DNA of 64,000 nucleotides from Strigops habroptila (lineage: Eukaryota; Chordata; Aves; Psittaciformes; Psittacidae). Shown piece by piece: positions 8,246 to 22,900 of this stretch. The stretch lies in the NCBI RefSeq assembly GCF_004027225.2, contig NC_044283.2:1-64000 (forward strand). The letters are read 5' to 3'. Position 1 is the first letter of the stretch. Each line of letters opens with the position of its first letter. Below the pieces are notes generated by a model. The model saw nothing but the letters and a program-made list of their open reading frames with translations, had not been told where the DNA came from and searched no databases. The position numbers and the translations under genes were made by a program.

Positions 8246-11200
8246 TTCTGGAGGAGGAATGGCGCAGGCAGGGTCTCCCCTGTTCCATCCACCCTGACAT
8301 TTACAGTGAAACCCGACTGTGCTCCCTTCTCCAGCGGGCACCGCCCGGGCAAGGCAGAGAGGAGCCGCCGCTACCTGATGCCTGCTCAGTCTGCACTGTA
8401 GCAGAGCAGCCCGGCCTGCATTGGGGCAGGTTGCCTGATGTAGAGACACAGCCACAACTGCCACAGCTGCCCTGGCACGTCCTCGTATTCCAGGTGGGAC
8501 ATGCAGCTGCAGCGTGCAGATTTTGCCGTGTGAGGTTGTGGGCCAGAGGACAAGTGCCGCAGGCTGCTCGTATGCCCTTGTGCTGGGTATCCAGCCACAG
8601 GGCCTGTGAGGAAGTGTGGCTTTCTAAAGCTTTTTAAAAAATAGTACAGGAACTATGAACCTGTGGGAATGCTACAGTGAGACTGAGCATTTAGAGGCTC
8701 AGAGGTCATATCCAGGATACAAAGGCTTTGGGTTGCCACACCTGATTTAAACACACAGAACTGTGTTTTTAAGCTGCTGGTATATGTTAGTATTCTAGGG
8801 ATTCTATTCTCAATTAACAAGAATTGCTATTAACACACATTAACACATAAATTGTGCCTTCACTTCTCTGCTGAAGCTGATGTGCTTATTGCCACTCATT
8901 GTTTTGTATGCTGAATTAATGGCTGGAAAAGACATCCAGAACATGTGAAGTATACAGTCAATGCTGTTCTCAGGGTGAAGAGTTCACATGAGTTACCCTA
9001 CTTCTCAGAAAAGTGCCCTGACTATCAGGTCAAAGGATATTTCAAGGTGTGATGGAAGGGAAATAACAGTCCCTCTTGCTCCATCCTGTTTCATTGCATC
9101 GAAAAGGATTCAAGATGCCTTGCGTCAGGGAGTAGGAGAAAAAGAAAAGTGGGCCTGTCTGTAAGGCATTATTATGGGGGACAACTGGTCTGCTCTGATC
9201 CGTGCATGTATCTCACGATTTCCTGTGCACTTACTGAGGCACCCTCCGTGAGGATTGCCAGTCTACAGTTATGTTTTCAGGCTTATGAATTATGCAGGTT
9301 TTATCCGTTTAATGTGTATATTGACTTCGTATCATTCTAGTTTCTTAATCAAGATGCCAGGCAAGATAGAGCATATGCCCTATGAGGCTTCATTAATCAT
9401 GCATATAATCTCATAAAAAAGATATTACAATACCTAAAAAGTTTTAATTCTGAGAGCTCCAGCACATCACTCAGCAGTCCCCCATGACAACACGCTTTCC
9501 TCTGAGCACTCTTGATGGGTTTTATGAGTTGGCTGCTTGTTCTGTAGGGGCACTTGGGCACATGCATTATGCATCAGCTTGTCCTTGTTTTGCTCTATCT
9601 GTCAACACGCTGGTTGATGAGCATTCACAGGCATTTGCTGCATCATTTTTAGCAATTCAGAATTAGAAAATGCCTTTTTCTAAATTCCTATAAAGTTAAA
9701 ATTCCTTTAATTTGAGAAAAAAGAAACCTATAAAGAGTATGATAAGTGATTTTAACACTATGATAAAGTGACTATTCTTACTAAGATTTAGTGATTTTGT
9801 CAATAAAAGCACAAACCTAAAGCCACTTATTTATGATTGATTATAGCACTGATGCATAGAAAAACATAGAGTACCTTCCGTTATATGGAATCTTGAATAA
9901 TTTTGTTTTCATTAGCTTGATTTTATGCGATTTGTTTGTTTGTTTTCATTCTCATGTTCACCCTGACCTGTTTAAATAAATACCTTCCTATCTAGGCTAG
10001 GTAGACAAAAAGATGTACACCAGAGGCCACTGCATAGCAGCTTCACAGCTCAGGTTTCTTGTTGGCTTGCTGCTTTTTTTCTCCAGTAAACCCACTTATT
10101 TATTCAGCTTGATCTGTTTTCTACATGAGAATATTCACATTTCCCAAGCCGAATCAGACAATGGCACGTTTGAAACTCAAAATGACAAATATGTGAAAAT
10201 GGTGACACAGGGTAAGACTGAGGGTTTGTTTCCTCCATGAACTTGTGGCCCACAGCAAATGCTTTGGGAAGAGTGGAGGAAGAGGGCGAGCTCTCCCTGC
10301 CTCCAATGACTGGGGACTTCCCGAGCTGAAGGTGACGCGAGCTCTTACCTGCCACTACCTCTGCTGCTCCTGCGGTTAACTGCATTTTTTCTAAATGCAG
10401 ATCAGAATATTTATTGAACACTTTTTCTCCATCAGTCAAGAAAATTGTATCCTTAGAAGCTAATAGCAGGTTTATACTATTTTGAGATTGTTTTCTGTTC
10501 TCTATGAGTTTGAGGAGTAGCTTTTCTTCTTTCATGATTTACGGGTAAGTTTTTATTGTCCTTAAACCCGTTGGCTGTCACTGTTTGTGCCTTTTGTTCA
10601 CCATTTGGGTGCATTCCCTTGCCAACAGCTTGTATTTATTTTTATCACGTCTCAAGGTTTTCCTAGCTCTACTCCCTACTTCTCTGTAAACAGACCACTG
10701 TCAAAGCAGTTCTCTTCACAGCTGCAGGACTGTAGGGTTTAGCTACCCAGTAAGGAATTCTTAAACTCATTACTCACTTTTTGTGAATAATGTTATTTTT
10801 CTTACTTCTTAGAGTGAGGTCGGGTCCAAATTTTGCTGGTTCTTATATTAGAAAGAAGATGGAGACTATCCTTAGTATTCTTTAACCCATAACTTTGGTG
10901 TTGCTTCTCATTTACACGTTTTTAGACTTGGATATTTTTTAAGGGGTTTGTATAATGGGAACAAATTAAGCACACAGGATAATATGCAACTGCAGAATGT
11001 CATCAGCACTCACAGGTCACTCAGTGTGGCAAAGCTTTCCTTCCGTCCCTGTCTTTCTAGTTCTGCAAAATGTCTTCTTGCATTGAGCAAAATATACGCC
11101 AGCATTAGCAACTAGCTCTGACAGCTGATACATTCTGTTTTATTGAGCAATAAGTTAATGTTTTATCAGCTGCTAGGACTAACAGTTTTCACTCATGCGC

Positions 11201-13962
11201 ACTGAATTATGGTGTAATCCCTTAGGCCAGGCTCTCTGTCAGTTACCTGCGGTTTAAACGAAGATGTGAGTTTATCATAGCAACCAGTTAGACTGTTACA
11301 CAGAGTTTTTCAGTTACCCAGCCTCATCACAGCAAAGAGCAAACTGGTGTAGGCTGCAGGAGAGGCGGACAGTTTACCCTGTATGGTAGGGCTGGAACAG
11401 AGAACTGCATATAACTCCTAGCAATATTGTTAAGCAAAGACTCGTTAAGATACCACAATTACAAAGAAATGAAATTCGGTTGCTAGAGAGCACAGCTGGT
11501 GAGGGACCCATTTCACTAAAGGTAGTTTAAAATAAGCATAGTGCAGTACAGCATCAAGAATGAGAGAATTCAGTCAAATGTAGGAAAACTGTGTCTTTTT
11601 CAGAATCAAGGCTCATTTTCCTCTCTGAAACCAATGCACATCCAAGACCCAAATTTTCTAGATTTCTGCCTGCTGGATGGGTTTTGTTTTCCTTGCTCAA
11701 GAAAGCCCTGGGGGCTTGCAGAGCTCAGTAGTAAGCAGCCTCCTCACAAAAACCACAGGCAGGCAACTATTTCCCCAGGTTCAGTGAAGTAATTTAGTAA
11801 AGTCTCATGTAAACTGTAAGGTTCCAGAAGAGACACTGATTAAAGTGGTAGCTGGCAGGTTTTCATTTTCCAATGAAATTATATTGGGTTACTCGTCAAA
11901 GCAAGATACCTTCACATATCTGTGTGATCTATCTATCTATCTGTCTATCTATCCATCCATCCATCCAATACATTTTCACCAGTTGTGACATGTTAGCCTG
12001 AAGTTTTGAAAGTCAGTGTCTGATGAGCCTGTTATTCCTTCACTGAAAAACATTCAGATCTTTTTTCTGGTGATACTTCAGACAAATAGAAATGCATTTC
12101 TTGCTCTTTTCAAGACTCTCAGAAATTTGTACACCAAAGTGCTGGAGGCGGTAGGAAATACAGTAGCTTGTCTCCTTGGTGAGCATAAAGGAGTTCTTTG
12201 TCTCAGCTGAACATACCACACAAGTTCCAGGAATGCATACTGGCCTGGGTTCTGAGCAGAGCCCAACTATGTAAACCCAGGGGCACTTCAGACTTTTACC
12301 AAGCCTGCTGGGGGTTTACACAGCTGTTGGAAGAAAGACTTCATTCTAGTTCGTGTTGAGAAGGTATGTGCAGTTATACAAGCACCTTTCTGGGCACAAG
12401 AAGACTTGTATGGTTACCCACTACTGTTATTATCAAGACCAAGACAGATTTTTAAAGCGTTTTGTATATCCTTAGGGACAGCCCTGAATGCTTTGTGCAG
12501 GTATGGTTACATTTAGTGAAGAAAATTTTAAGCAGGGGCTTTGTTCATGAAGAAGGGGAAAAAAAAACCCCAAACCAGTAAAATGATGGCTCTTGTGCTT
12601 AAGATGTGTGCATTGAAGGGAAAGGGGGTGGGGAACAAACTTCGTATTCAAGGTCTGAGGATGAGTGCATGTGAATACTTTGCCTCTAAACGTTTGTGCC
12701 AAGCTGCAAGGTGTTGGCTCTGGGCTCAGGCTTAGTGGTTTCCTCTGTTCCGTACAGATGAGTGCAGGAGGTACACAAGGCCCAGCAGCACATTCCTGTT
12801 TGCCTCTGGCTTCTCCTCTGCTTACCCTTTCCCAGAAATAGTCAGATTTTCATAAAGACTGTGGGGAAGTCTCTCAGAGCAGCGCCAGCTGAGCCTTGTG
12901 CACGCAGAGGTACGTGGTGGTGCTGCTGGGTGAAAGGCTGGATACTGGAAAGGAAAATACACACATTCTGCTCGTGTGCTGAAGGGATCCGTGGTCTCGC
13001 AGGGCACTGCAGCAAGAACCACCTCTCTTCCCACACACACAGGGCCCGGGAACTGCAGAGCCCTAATCCCCCAATCTTCCCTTTCCTTCCTTGAGCAAGC
13101 TGTCGCCTGAACACTGACAACATCACGGAGCTCTTCCAGTGACTCTCTGCATTGCCTAGCACAGCTCTGTGGCACGTGAAGCACAAGCCACCTCTGTGCG
13201 TAGCATTCCCAGCTTCTCCAGCCAGCTCTGGGAATCAAAGCTGGTGTTTGGCTGAAAATGCTTTCTGTTAGAGTTTCTGACAATACAGATTTTTTAAGGC
13301 TTGCAGCACTCCCATGTTCTTGAACAGTGTGAGATACCGCTGGCAACTGTAGTGCTGCATTCATTGAGGCTTTTGTCAGAGCAGAGCCAACCCCGGGTGT
13401 TAGAAGGACAAAGGTTGGTTCTACACCATCCTCAAAGCAGAATCTGTGTGTGTGCACTATTTTCTTGCTGCATCATGCTGGCCTTTTCTGGCTATTACAG
13501 CTACTTGTCTCATGCTGGTGTTAAGGACTGGGGGCTGTGTTCTCGGGGCGTTTGGGTATAATCTCTTGGCCACTGCAGAAGTAGGAGTTCAAAGTCTTGC
13601 TGTCCCCCCGCTGCTGGAGGTCACTCCTCTGCTGGAGACTGATGCCAGGCACCTGAGCCACACTGGCTGTGCATGCGACATATCACAGCTGATCCAGGGG
13701 CCATGGCTAAGCTGTTAACACTTTCAGCTGCTCCACTTGTATCTGCAAGAGAATATCTGCCATGCATTTTTTTTTCTCAACTGATACATTTCCCCTTGTC
13801 TTTGTGTGAGTTTATCTTAGAGCAAGGACAATGATTGCTTTTGGAGAAAGGTGTAAGAGTCTAATTCCTTACTGTCTGCTATGTCTCAGGTTGGTTTTAA
13901 GTGAATGGGAAAATGAGAGTCTCATTCACTGCTACTATTTGTTATTTTTTTTTCCTGTTCAG
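8246..13962. other. Upstream region of M1AP, no gene recognised
   Basis: AT-richer unique sequence with a GATA/GGAT-type microsatellite at 11928-11967. One exon-like block near 10109-10211 has a fair acceptor and donor but no recognisable peptide. The M1AP promoter must lie somewhere upstream of 13963 but is not marked by a clear CpG island here. Confidence 0.5.
11928..11967 (+). repeat. (ATCT)n / (ATCC)n compound microsatellite
   Basis: Tetranucleotide repeat with ATCT units, one GTCT interruption, then ATCC units. A typical polymorphic marker type. Confidence 0.9.
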
Positions 13963-16900
13963 ATGCAGGTGGATAACTGGGCATCTAATGCACATGTTCA
14001 GAAGCCATGAGTTCCAGAAAATTACTCTCAGAAACACGGAGAACATTTCCTGCTACTAAAGTACACTTCCAGCAGCCATCACGGATTCTCATTGTGGATG
14101 TCACATCACCCTCGTGGACCAACACTTGTTCTGTACTCTCTGAAGCTCTGGAAAACACACTGTGTTTGGCGCACAGCTTGGCTGGCCCCTGCCGTGTGCC
14201 CCTGCTGAGCCTCTACGTGGTGCAGAACCAGCAGGAGTGTCTGCTCCCCTTTACGGTAGGTGTGAAATTATGTTTTTTGGGATCTAACAAGCATGAATGC
14301 AACAGATTGGTGCGGTTCAGTAAAGAAAGTTATGATTTACTCCAAATGTATATCTAAAAATCAATCATTCTCAGAGAGCACAGTTTCATAGACTTCATGG
14401 AAGAGGTGAATTTTGTGAAGAATGATGTTTAAAAGGACATCATTGATGTCATCTTTGATCTGTGAAGTTGATCGTGTACATAAGTTAGGTTTTGTGCTGT
14501 CCCCTCTGAAGCATCTGTTGTACCTCTCCAGTTCATATGCTGTTTTCTGCACTATTTGTACTGCTTCTCTATCAAAATTATCAAACACGACTCTAAAGCT
14601 GTAATAATTCGGGTGGTGAAATGGGCAATATACCTGTTGATTACACAAAAATTACCACTCTGGGAGAGGTTCCAGTCATTTAAGGGGAAAGGATCAGAAT
14701 TCAAAATATTTTTGCCAAAATTGAGAAGTATCCTGAAATTATAGACTTGCAGAATAATAGATCATTGAGATTGGAAAAGACCCTTAAGTTCGACTCCAAC
14801 TGTAAACCCAATACTACCAAGTCCACCACTAAACCATGTCCCCAAGTGCCACATCTACATGACTTTTAAATACACAGATCTAAGGCAGTAAGAACAAGTA
14901 TTTCACTCATCTGGGATATGCAGCAATATAAATATAGATGAGTGTGACTAGAAACTCTACAATAAAAGTTTGGGATTACAAAGCATCATAAAGTTCACAA
15001 GAGTCTATGAAGTCACACTACTATAAACAGCCATGGTGAGCACTCTCATTTACAGCACCCTGGTGTAAACACACAGGATTAACCCTTCCACTTGTGAGAA
15101 CATTCTGAAATACTCTGTCAAAGTTTTCACATCTCAGGAATGGTAGAGGTCAACTAGGAACTAAAAACAGAGGTCAACAGTAATTTAGCAAGTGTGATCT
15201 GCAAGAGACTGTGGTTAACAGCGGTGTTTGGTTTGTAGAATAGGTCATAGATAATGCGATAAGGAAAACTTCACAGTATACCAAAGAAACATTTTCTGGA
15301 GATAACTGTGAAATCATTCTGATGGGGGCTTTAAGAACAGACACTTGTCTTGCTTCCTTGCTTTTTTATTTAAGCAACAGTTCCTCAGTATGATAATCAC
15401 AGGTTTTGCAGACAGAGGAACCCTTAGATCATTGTTTGGCTTCCTGCATATTACATATTTCACTGAAGTACCCATATAACATTGAAGCACTTCCTCCAGA
15501 AAGACATCTAGTGTTGATCTGAAGATATTACAAGATGGAGAACCAAGTAGTTATCAAGAGAGAATTTCTTCCAGTGGTTTATCACTGTCATTGTGAAACT
15601 TGCACCTAGTTCCTAATTTGCATTTGTTGACTTCAGCTTCCAGGGATTTGTTAAAGTATTTTCTCTTTTGGCTAGGCTGAAGAACCTGTTTGTATTTTAT
15701 CCTTCCTTCCTGCCTCTAAATAGAAGCAGGTTCCTAGCAGGTCTTCTAGCTGGTAAATAAAAGAGAACAAAGTCTAAGTCTAGTTGCAAGGCATTTCCAT
15801 GGGCCCTTTATAACTTCCAACACTCCTCTGTTTTTCTGGATGCTACATTCAGATACTGGACTCAGCAACGCCGTACAGAGAGCTAAAAAATACACCCTCC
15901 TCCTCTTTGCATGACTGGTAATCACATCTTTTTTGCCATAATATTGTGTTTCTCTGGGACTTGTCCAAGAAGCAAAGTTCACACTCAGCGACTTGAGCCA
16001 GTAGCGCACACTGGGCTGATGGCACAGCTCTAGTGTGAGGCCCCTCTCCCCTTCTCCCCAGCTCTGCTTGGCTGCTCTGCCTGGTGAGCCAGCTCTGTTT
16101 CAGGCACCTGCTGTTGTACTGAAGGCTTTTTCAGAACTGTTCTTTCTCCATTAGGAACAGTAAAGTATAGCAAGATGAGCATCTTCTTCAGTGGAGCTAA
16201 TTTCACTAATAATATCTGGTCCTCTGCAGCTTCTGGAATCAAGAGCAGTTTTACATCTATCTGATAAAGATCTGTCCTGCGGGCTCTGTTGCTTTTCCTG
16301 CAGTCCTGAATTGCCCCTTTGTCTCAGCGGGGCATGCTGTTTACCGCACTGACATTCTCACCTAGCTGGAGGAAAATTTGGTACTTCTCAGTGAGGAACC
16401 AAGATAGATCTATATTAAAGGTTTCCTATTAGACAAATCATACTAAGTCAGGAAAGCCCCAAAGCTGAAAATAGAGATTGGGAGAGTACAAGGGGAAGTG
16501 TCATATCACAGGTAACCCTTTTCTTAGTCTTTCCTGGGCACTTGTTTGTGGTCTCTGTTCCTACTGGTCTCCCCTACTGGCCTGACTGACAAGCCCAGAG
16601 AGCTTCCCTGGAAAGAGCAAGGGGATGCCAAAGAAAAGGAAAGCACGAAGAAAGTAAATAACCGTGGAAGACAACTGTGATGGTGACAAGAGGGGAAGCA
16701 AGTACTAAAGCATAAAAAAATTTAAATGTGGGACAGAGTAAACACTCTGAGCACCTCCAGCTGATGGGTCCTGTTCCTACTGTTTTTCCCTTGGGATGGG
16801 CAGGCACTACCCACAACTCCCAGACCCTCTCTGACAAAAAAAGGCTAAAAAAGAAACAAGGGAGAAAGACATTAGCTACAGGGACTAGCAAACTGAGAAA

Positions 16901-19900
16901 GTGAAGTGGGTGAGGGCACAACATGGGAGGGAGCCAGACAGGGCAGTGAGCACAGTGCCTGTCCCAGCTCACGGCCAGTTTCAATCTCTCTTTTTGGTAG
17001 CTCCTCTCTGGAAGCTGTGTAGTGTTGTAGAATAAAATGTTTTGCTGGACATACAGTGTGAAATGGTGAATTCTTGGAGTTGTGTACTGAAGGAGCAGGG
17101 TCATAAGTGAAGAGACTTATCATGGCCTATGCCACCGGGCTGGGTGTCAGCACCCAGAAGAGGGGTGCAGTCATAAATAGTTAACACAGTTTGTGTTTAG
17201 AAGTTTAACTGATGTCCCAGGCACATTCCAGAGCTGAAACTGCAGCTTGCATAGGCTCGCCTAAGTTAACATGTAAAGGAGCTGGGCATATACAAGAGAA
17301 AATACAACTCTGCTCTGCCAGCTCCAAAGGACAGGTACTTAACTGGACTTGAGGCTGCCTGCTGCCCACACTGAGCCCTGTTCTGTCACAGTTAGGAGCA
17401 ATACTTGACCTGGAAGAGCTGGTTTACATCTGTGTGAGCTGCAGCAGCCTCCTGGATTGCGGGAGAAGCATCTGTACTGCAGGGAATTTGGCTGTACCTC
17501 TATGAAGGGGCTCCTGGCCACATCCACGTGGTGCATTTGTCAAAGATTGCTGAACCTCACAGCAGAACTGACATGATGGGATGTCACTGTGTGCACTGTA
17601 GAGCACAAAGTGTGGTGAATGCAGGTTCCGGAGGTCTACAGCTCAATGAGTAAAGGAGTACAGATATGGCAGGGGTGACTATGGCCTGGGGATACCACAC
17701 TGCCTCAGTGCTCTCTTACTTGTCTTATGCTCCTCTCTGCTGTGCAGGGTCAGCGGACAGGGCCGTGCTGAACCACTACATTTTAGCTAGCCACAGGTAG
17801 ACAGCTGGAATTTTGAGGAGTGATCATGTGTGTTTTATTAGTATAAAACCAGGCTAGTTTTAACTCCTGTCCGTACCCCCAGTCTTAACTCAGAGCTATG
17901 AATTCAAAAGCCTTCTTCCACATCATGGAAAATGATTTCATAGTGTCAGTTTGACACTTCCAGTCTTTCAATTTCATTGAATACTGTTTTTGCAGCAAGT
18001 GAAAGAAAACTTTGCACGAATCCAAGCCTGCGTTTCAGAGCTGCGTTCGCTACCAGGAGAAGGCTGTTTCCCACAGGGGGGAAATGGAGTGGTACAAGCT
18101 GTGCAGGATGGATTGCAACAGTTCAAGCAGTATAGCAGGCACACAGCAGCAGGAAGCTCAGCAAACAGTTCTCTTGAGGTAAGAAGAGGTTGGGAAGGTA
18201 GCAGGAGCCTTCCACCAGACTTGCTGCTAGTCAGCACGTTCCGATGACGGTCTGTGTGGTATCAAGGTCCACGGGAGGGGTTAATGAAGAAAATAAGCCC
18301 TACCGAAAAAATCCCACAGGGCAATCTCAGAATGTTCATGGAAACCAGACAGGTTCAAGTTGGAGCTGTTTATGGAAACTGACTTATCTTGCAGTTAGAA
18401 AAATGCATCTGATTTCAGGCATTTAAGATTGGATGATTTTCCAGGTTTGTTTTGATTAGTTTCACAGAAGAGCTGTGTCAAAGGCAAAGCCATTCACAGT
18501 ACTTATGGACATGATTTTCCCTTCAGCCTACAGTGATATTCTGTGGTTACAGCACCAGTACTCTCCACTGATACAACAGGATGTTTGTGCAGAGGTGCAC
18601 ACTAGTAGCTGTATTCTCAGCTGGGTGTGTGTACTTGCCTAAGTGGGAGGGAAGTTGCTAAAAGCATGAGAACATTTGTGCAGATGTAGAAAGCAGAGCA
18701 AGGTTCACAGGAAGAAGTGGTTTTTTAAAAGTAGTATCAACTGATGTGAAAGGGCACAGTTGGCAAGAGGGGAAGGACTCAGAAGTGGTGTTTTCTTCTA
18801 GACATAAGAAAACATCGGCTCTAAACTATCTTCCATTTCAGACTTCACAGGCTCAGGGTCCACCCGATTTTGGAGTTTTGTCAGGCCTATAAAGGAATCC
18901 AGACCCCCAGGAGGGATATTTCCCCAGTCCTTCTACTTTAGGTCCTTAAACCCTTCCAGAGTTGTGCTTTGATTAGGCAGACTCTCCCAGCTGTAATTCA
19001 GACTCACTTCTAGTATCTATCCAGGAAGCCTTTCCCCTGACTTACTTCTCCTCTGTGTTTTCTTAAGGCCTTTAAGTATTTTTTCCCCAACTGTTTCAAA
19101 TGTGATTTGTGCTTTAACTTCAAAGCTGGGGCTTGGAACAAACAGTGCACTTTTGAAATCAGACCTTTTTCAACACATAACAAAATCCAGGACCTCTTCT
19201 AGAATAGTCGAAGGAATGAAATGGCTACGTTCAAAATTAAGTTATCCGTGAATATAGGGAGTTTATATCCACTAAGCAATCCTGTTTCTCTAGATTATGC
19301 AGCTATATTATACTTTCCATTGCATGTGGATGCCAGACACCTGCTGCAGTGAGAGGCTGTGGTATTAATATACTTATTCAAAAGTGTTGACCACCATTTG
19401 TATAACCTACTTTGATTTTCTCATAGGAACAGTGTACACAGGTGCAATACTAATTCCCCTTCTTCTGACAACTTACCAGCTTGTATTTGCTCTTGTATAC
19501 TTGGCTTAGCCTGGAAAATTGGGTGTCCTCCACTCTTCTGGAATTAAGCTGACCATGTGCCACGTTGTTAGTCATTTTCATAGAATCATAGAATACTAAG
19601 GGTTGGAAAGGACCTTAAGATCATCTAGTTCCAACCCCCCTGCCATGGTCAGGGACGCCTGATAGATAACCAAATGTTTTTCTTCCTGGTACCAGAAAAT
19701 AGTGAGTTTGCATGCTTTGTTACTGCAAAGGTCCTGGGTATACTCAGTTCCATCTAAAGACAACCCTAGAGGAGAGGTCCTCATTTATAAAATGCTCAGG
19801 GCAGTCTGCAGAGATGCCGAGCTGGAGCAGCAGTCTGACCCACATCTGTATGGTGAATTCCCCTATACCCAAACCACAGAATGGTGTAGCAGAGTTTTGT

Positions 19901-22900
19901 TTTAAAAAAATCCAAACCAAACAAACAAAACCCCCAAACCCAACAGCAAAACCACAACACTCAAGCAAGCATCAAGCAAAAACCTACCCTCAAACATGCA
20001 CAAATTCTAACAGATTTCTTAGGCAGGACAAGAACTCTGTAACCCAGGAGATGTGGCTGTTCTTCAGCAGCTTCATGCAGCAAACTGTACCTAAATTGCT
20101 GCATTGAAATCTCTTCCAGCAAACACCTCAGACAGTACTAGATAGCCCCTGCTGAGGTCAGCTGCAGGCAGAGATGCTCTGATAGAAGCCTCTCACTGAC
20201 AGCTGAACACATGATCCCTTTCCCTTCACCACATTCAAACTAGTGTCCACACTGGAGACTTTGTATTTTCCTGGTTTCCATACAACAGCAAATACCATAG
20301 ACACCAGTCACACTTGCCAGCTCTAGTCCTCCCTCTGAGTTGCTCCATGCTAACTCTATTCCATTCCCCATTTCCACTGCCTTACTTCCTTTTGAGCTGT
20401 TAGTGACAGACATCAAATGTTTCTTCCAAGAAACCACGCCTTACAAAGCAAAGGGAAAGAAAAATTAAGAATAGCTCTTTTGTGGCTTCGTTACTGGGTA
20501 CTATTTATAGTAATCTTATTTCATTTGAAAAATATCCAAAATAAAACTAGAGAGAATTCAAATAATGTAGAGATCTAAAGTATTATAGTACGCTTGATTC
20601 TAGCACAGGTACTGGAGAAGGTACTTCCAAAAGGCAACACATCATGCTTGTCTATCTTGAGGAAACTTTAGCTCAGATTTTAGTTCTGTGGAGAATCTCA
20701 AGGACAAAGGACTTCTCTCCAAGCTAACAACCCTTCCTATTCTGTGTGCTGCAGAAATCCAATCTGTGGATGAAATTCACTCTTCTGCAAATCACAACAA
20801 AAGGTGTTTCAACAGTCCTAAATGGGATTTAAGGGGTGGCCTTGGTATTTCACATAAGGGTGAATAAGCACCATCAGATCACCAAGGAGCCAGGAAGCAA
20901 GCAGAAGAGCGCCTACAATTCTCAGATCTTTGTTGAAAAATAAAAGCTGGTGATCTCAGAAAGGCAAAAGTGTATTTCACCCTTGTAAAAGGCCAAGCAC
21001 TCTTTTTTGCTTTTTGCTGTTACACTTCTAAAGCAACATAAGTTAATCCAGAAGCTTTCCACATGCTTCCATCCATGTGGAAGAGACCATCCCGGAGCTG
21101 TGCCAGGAAGACAGAGGCACGGCCTGTGGCACCAGCCCACTGGCACCGCAGTGGTGGCAAGGCCAAGGGCAGCAGCAGTGAGGCATGTTGCAGGGAGCTC
21201 AGTGGGAAGGGGCAGGACGGGACTATGAACAGCAGTTGGATGAAGAAATGGAGCGTGTTGGAAGCTGTTGATGAAGTATGCTCACATATGAGCCAGCAGA
21301 AACACAAGCACTTAAGGAGGTGCTAGTCATAGAAGTACATAGAATAGTATGTAGAAGTATAGTATATAGAAGAAGCTAGTATATAGAAGCACAGTTTCTG
21401 TAGTGTGAGACAATGATAGCCAATATTTATAGCACAAAGGCACCTCTGGCAATTTGCTTGCACCAATGAGATGTAGTCCTTAGGCAAATGTGCCGTTTCC
21501 TAACAGTTAAACCACAGAGAGGCAAGAATATTCCTTCCTGACTACTAAGCATAGGAGGCAGACTTTGTTACAACCTGCCGTTATTTAAAACCCAAATACT
21601 TGTTAGAGGTATTGAAAATGCTTACTCTTTTGAGATCCTGACTTCAGAAGGGAAAAGCCACCAGCATCAGAGAAGCAAGGTCCCAGCAGCAGCTACAGGG
21701 CAGAAGTGTGGCCAATCTGCAATAGGATGAAAAGCATCTTTCAAAGTCACCAGTAGCACATTTGTTCTTAGATTAGCAAGTATAATGGCCTTAAGGGATT
21801 CTATCTGGAAACTGTGGTAATATGAAGGGAAGTCACAGCAGCTACTTCAAGTTCCGTATTTGTTAAAATACTTCTCCTGGTCTCTGTCTGGCATGTGCTG
21901 GTGTGACTCGGGCTAGTGCGAAAAGGGTAAATTGGAGGTGATAGGCTACAGATGTAATGCAGCTGTGGTTTTGATGAATCAGGGTGCATCAGTGTAGCAG
22001 ATGCTCTGTCTATAGCTCTGCAAGAGACAATTATATCTTTCAGATAGTTCAGCTACCCCCAGCTCCAGAGCAGCCCCTGTTCCCCTTTTTCATTAGTTTC
22101 TAATTAGTTCCTAGGTCACTAGTTCCAACCCCTGCCCCGGGCAGGGACACCTTCCACTAGAGCAGGTTGCTCCAAGCCCCTGTGTCCAACCTGGCCTTGA
22201 ACACTGCCAGGGATGGGGCAGCCACAGCTTCTCTGGGCACCCTGTGCCAGCGCCTCAGCACCCTCACAGTATACACACACACATTTTCATATGTACAGTG
22301 TGGATCCTTCCAGCAGCTGGGCTCAGACACTCAGTCTGCCCACTAGCTGCTCCTGCATCCCGGTGTCCCCAGTTGCTGGCACGTGAGCATTGAGGCCTCA
22401 AGGCTGCAGCCACACTCCCTGCCCTGAGAAGGCAATACTCCCTGCCCCATCCCCAGAAAAGTCCTTCACCCTTGAACTGTCACTTCTGTTGGCATTACTA
22501 TCTTCGTAGTAGAATTCATTTGTGAAGGTTTACTGTTAAGTTTGCCCAGATGCTCCCTACAGGATGTTTGTTAGCAGCCTTGCCTAAAATACACCTTATC
22601 CTTTAGAGCTGTTAATCAGTCCTTTGGAGCAATGAGCAGATGTGCTGAGAAGATTTGGTACTTCACCATCACTAAACATCAGGCAAGGTCAGAACTCGAA
22701 ACTTTCTCAAACAACTCTTTCAGGGTAGAAGCTGGGACCAAACATGCCTGACCTGTTCCTAGAAACTGATGCTGATTGTCAGTAATGAAGAAAGTCTTTG
22801 CAGTCACTCCCTTAGTATAACATCAAAACTGGGAGGTGGGAATCACACCTACTGTTGCTCTCAAGAAACATCTTTGGGATAAACTATATACTTAAAAACC

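Larger units (their letters stand above)
14256..17995 (+). other. M1AP intron 1 with CR1 relics
   Basis: 3.7 kb. Holds two antisense CR1 remnants, listed separately, and no other recognisable feature. Confidence 0.8.

Noticed and set aside
7733-8464. Minus-strand ORF of 243 codons
   Set aside because: It crosses a GC-rich island and a CR1 tail, uses no recognisable domain, and other frames are equally open.
10109-10211. Exon with acceptor TTATTTATTCAG and donor near 10202-10211
   Set aside because: The splice sites look fair but the peptide is unrecognised and no partner exon could be matched in phase; may be a non-coding 5' exon of M1AP at most.
1-13962. SEMA4F, the human neighbour of M1AP, expected on the minus strand
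   Set aside because: No sema, PSI or immunoglobulin-like segment could be recognised in any frame of this interval.
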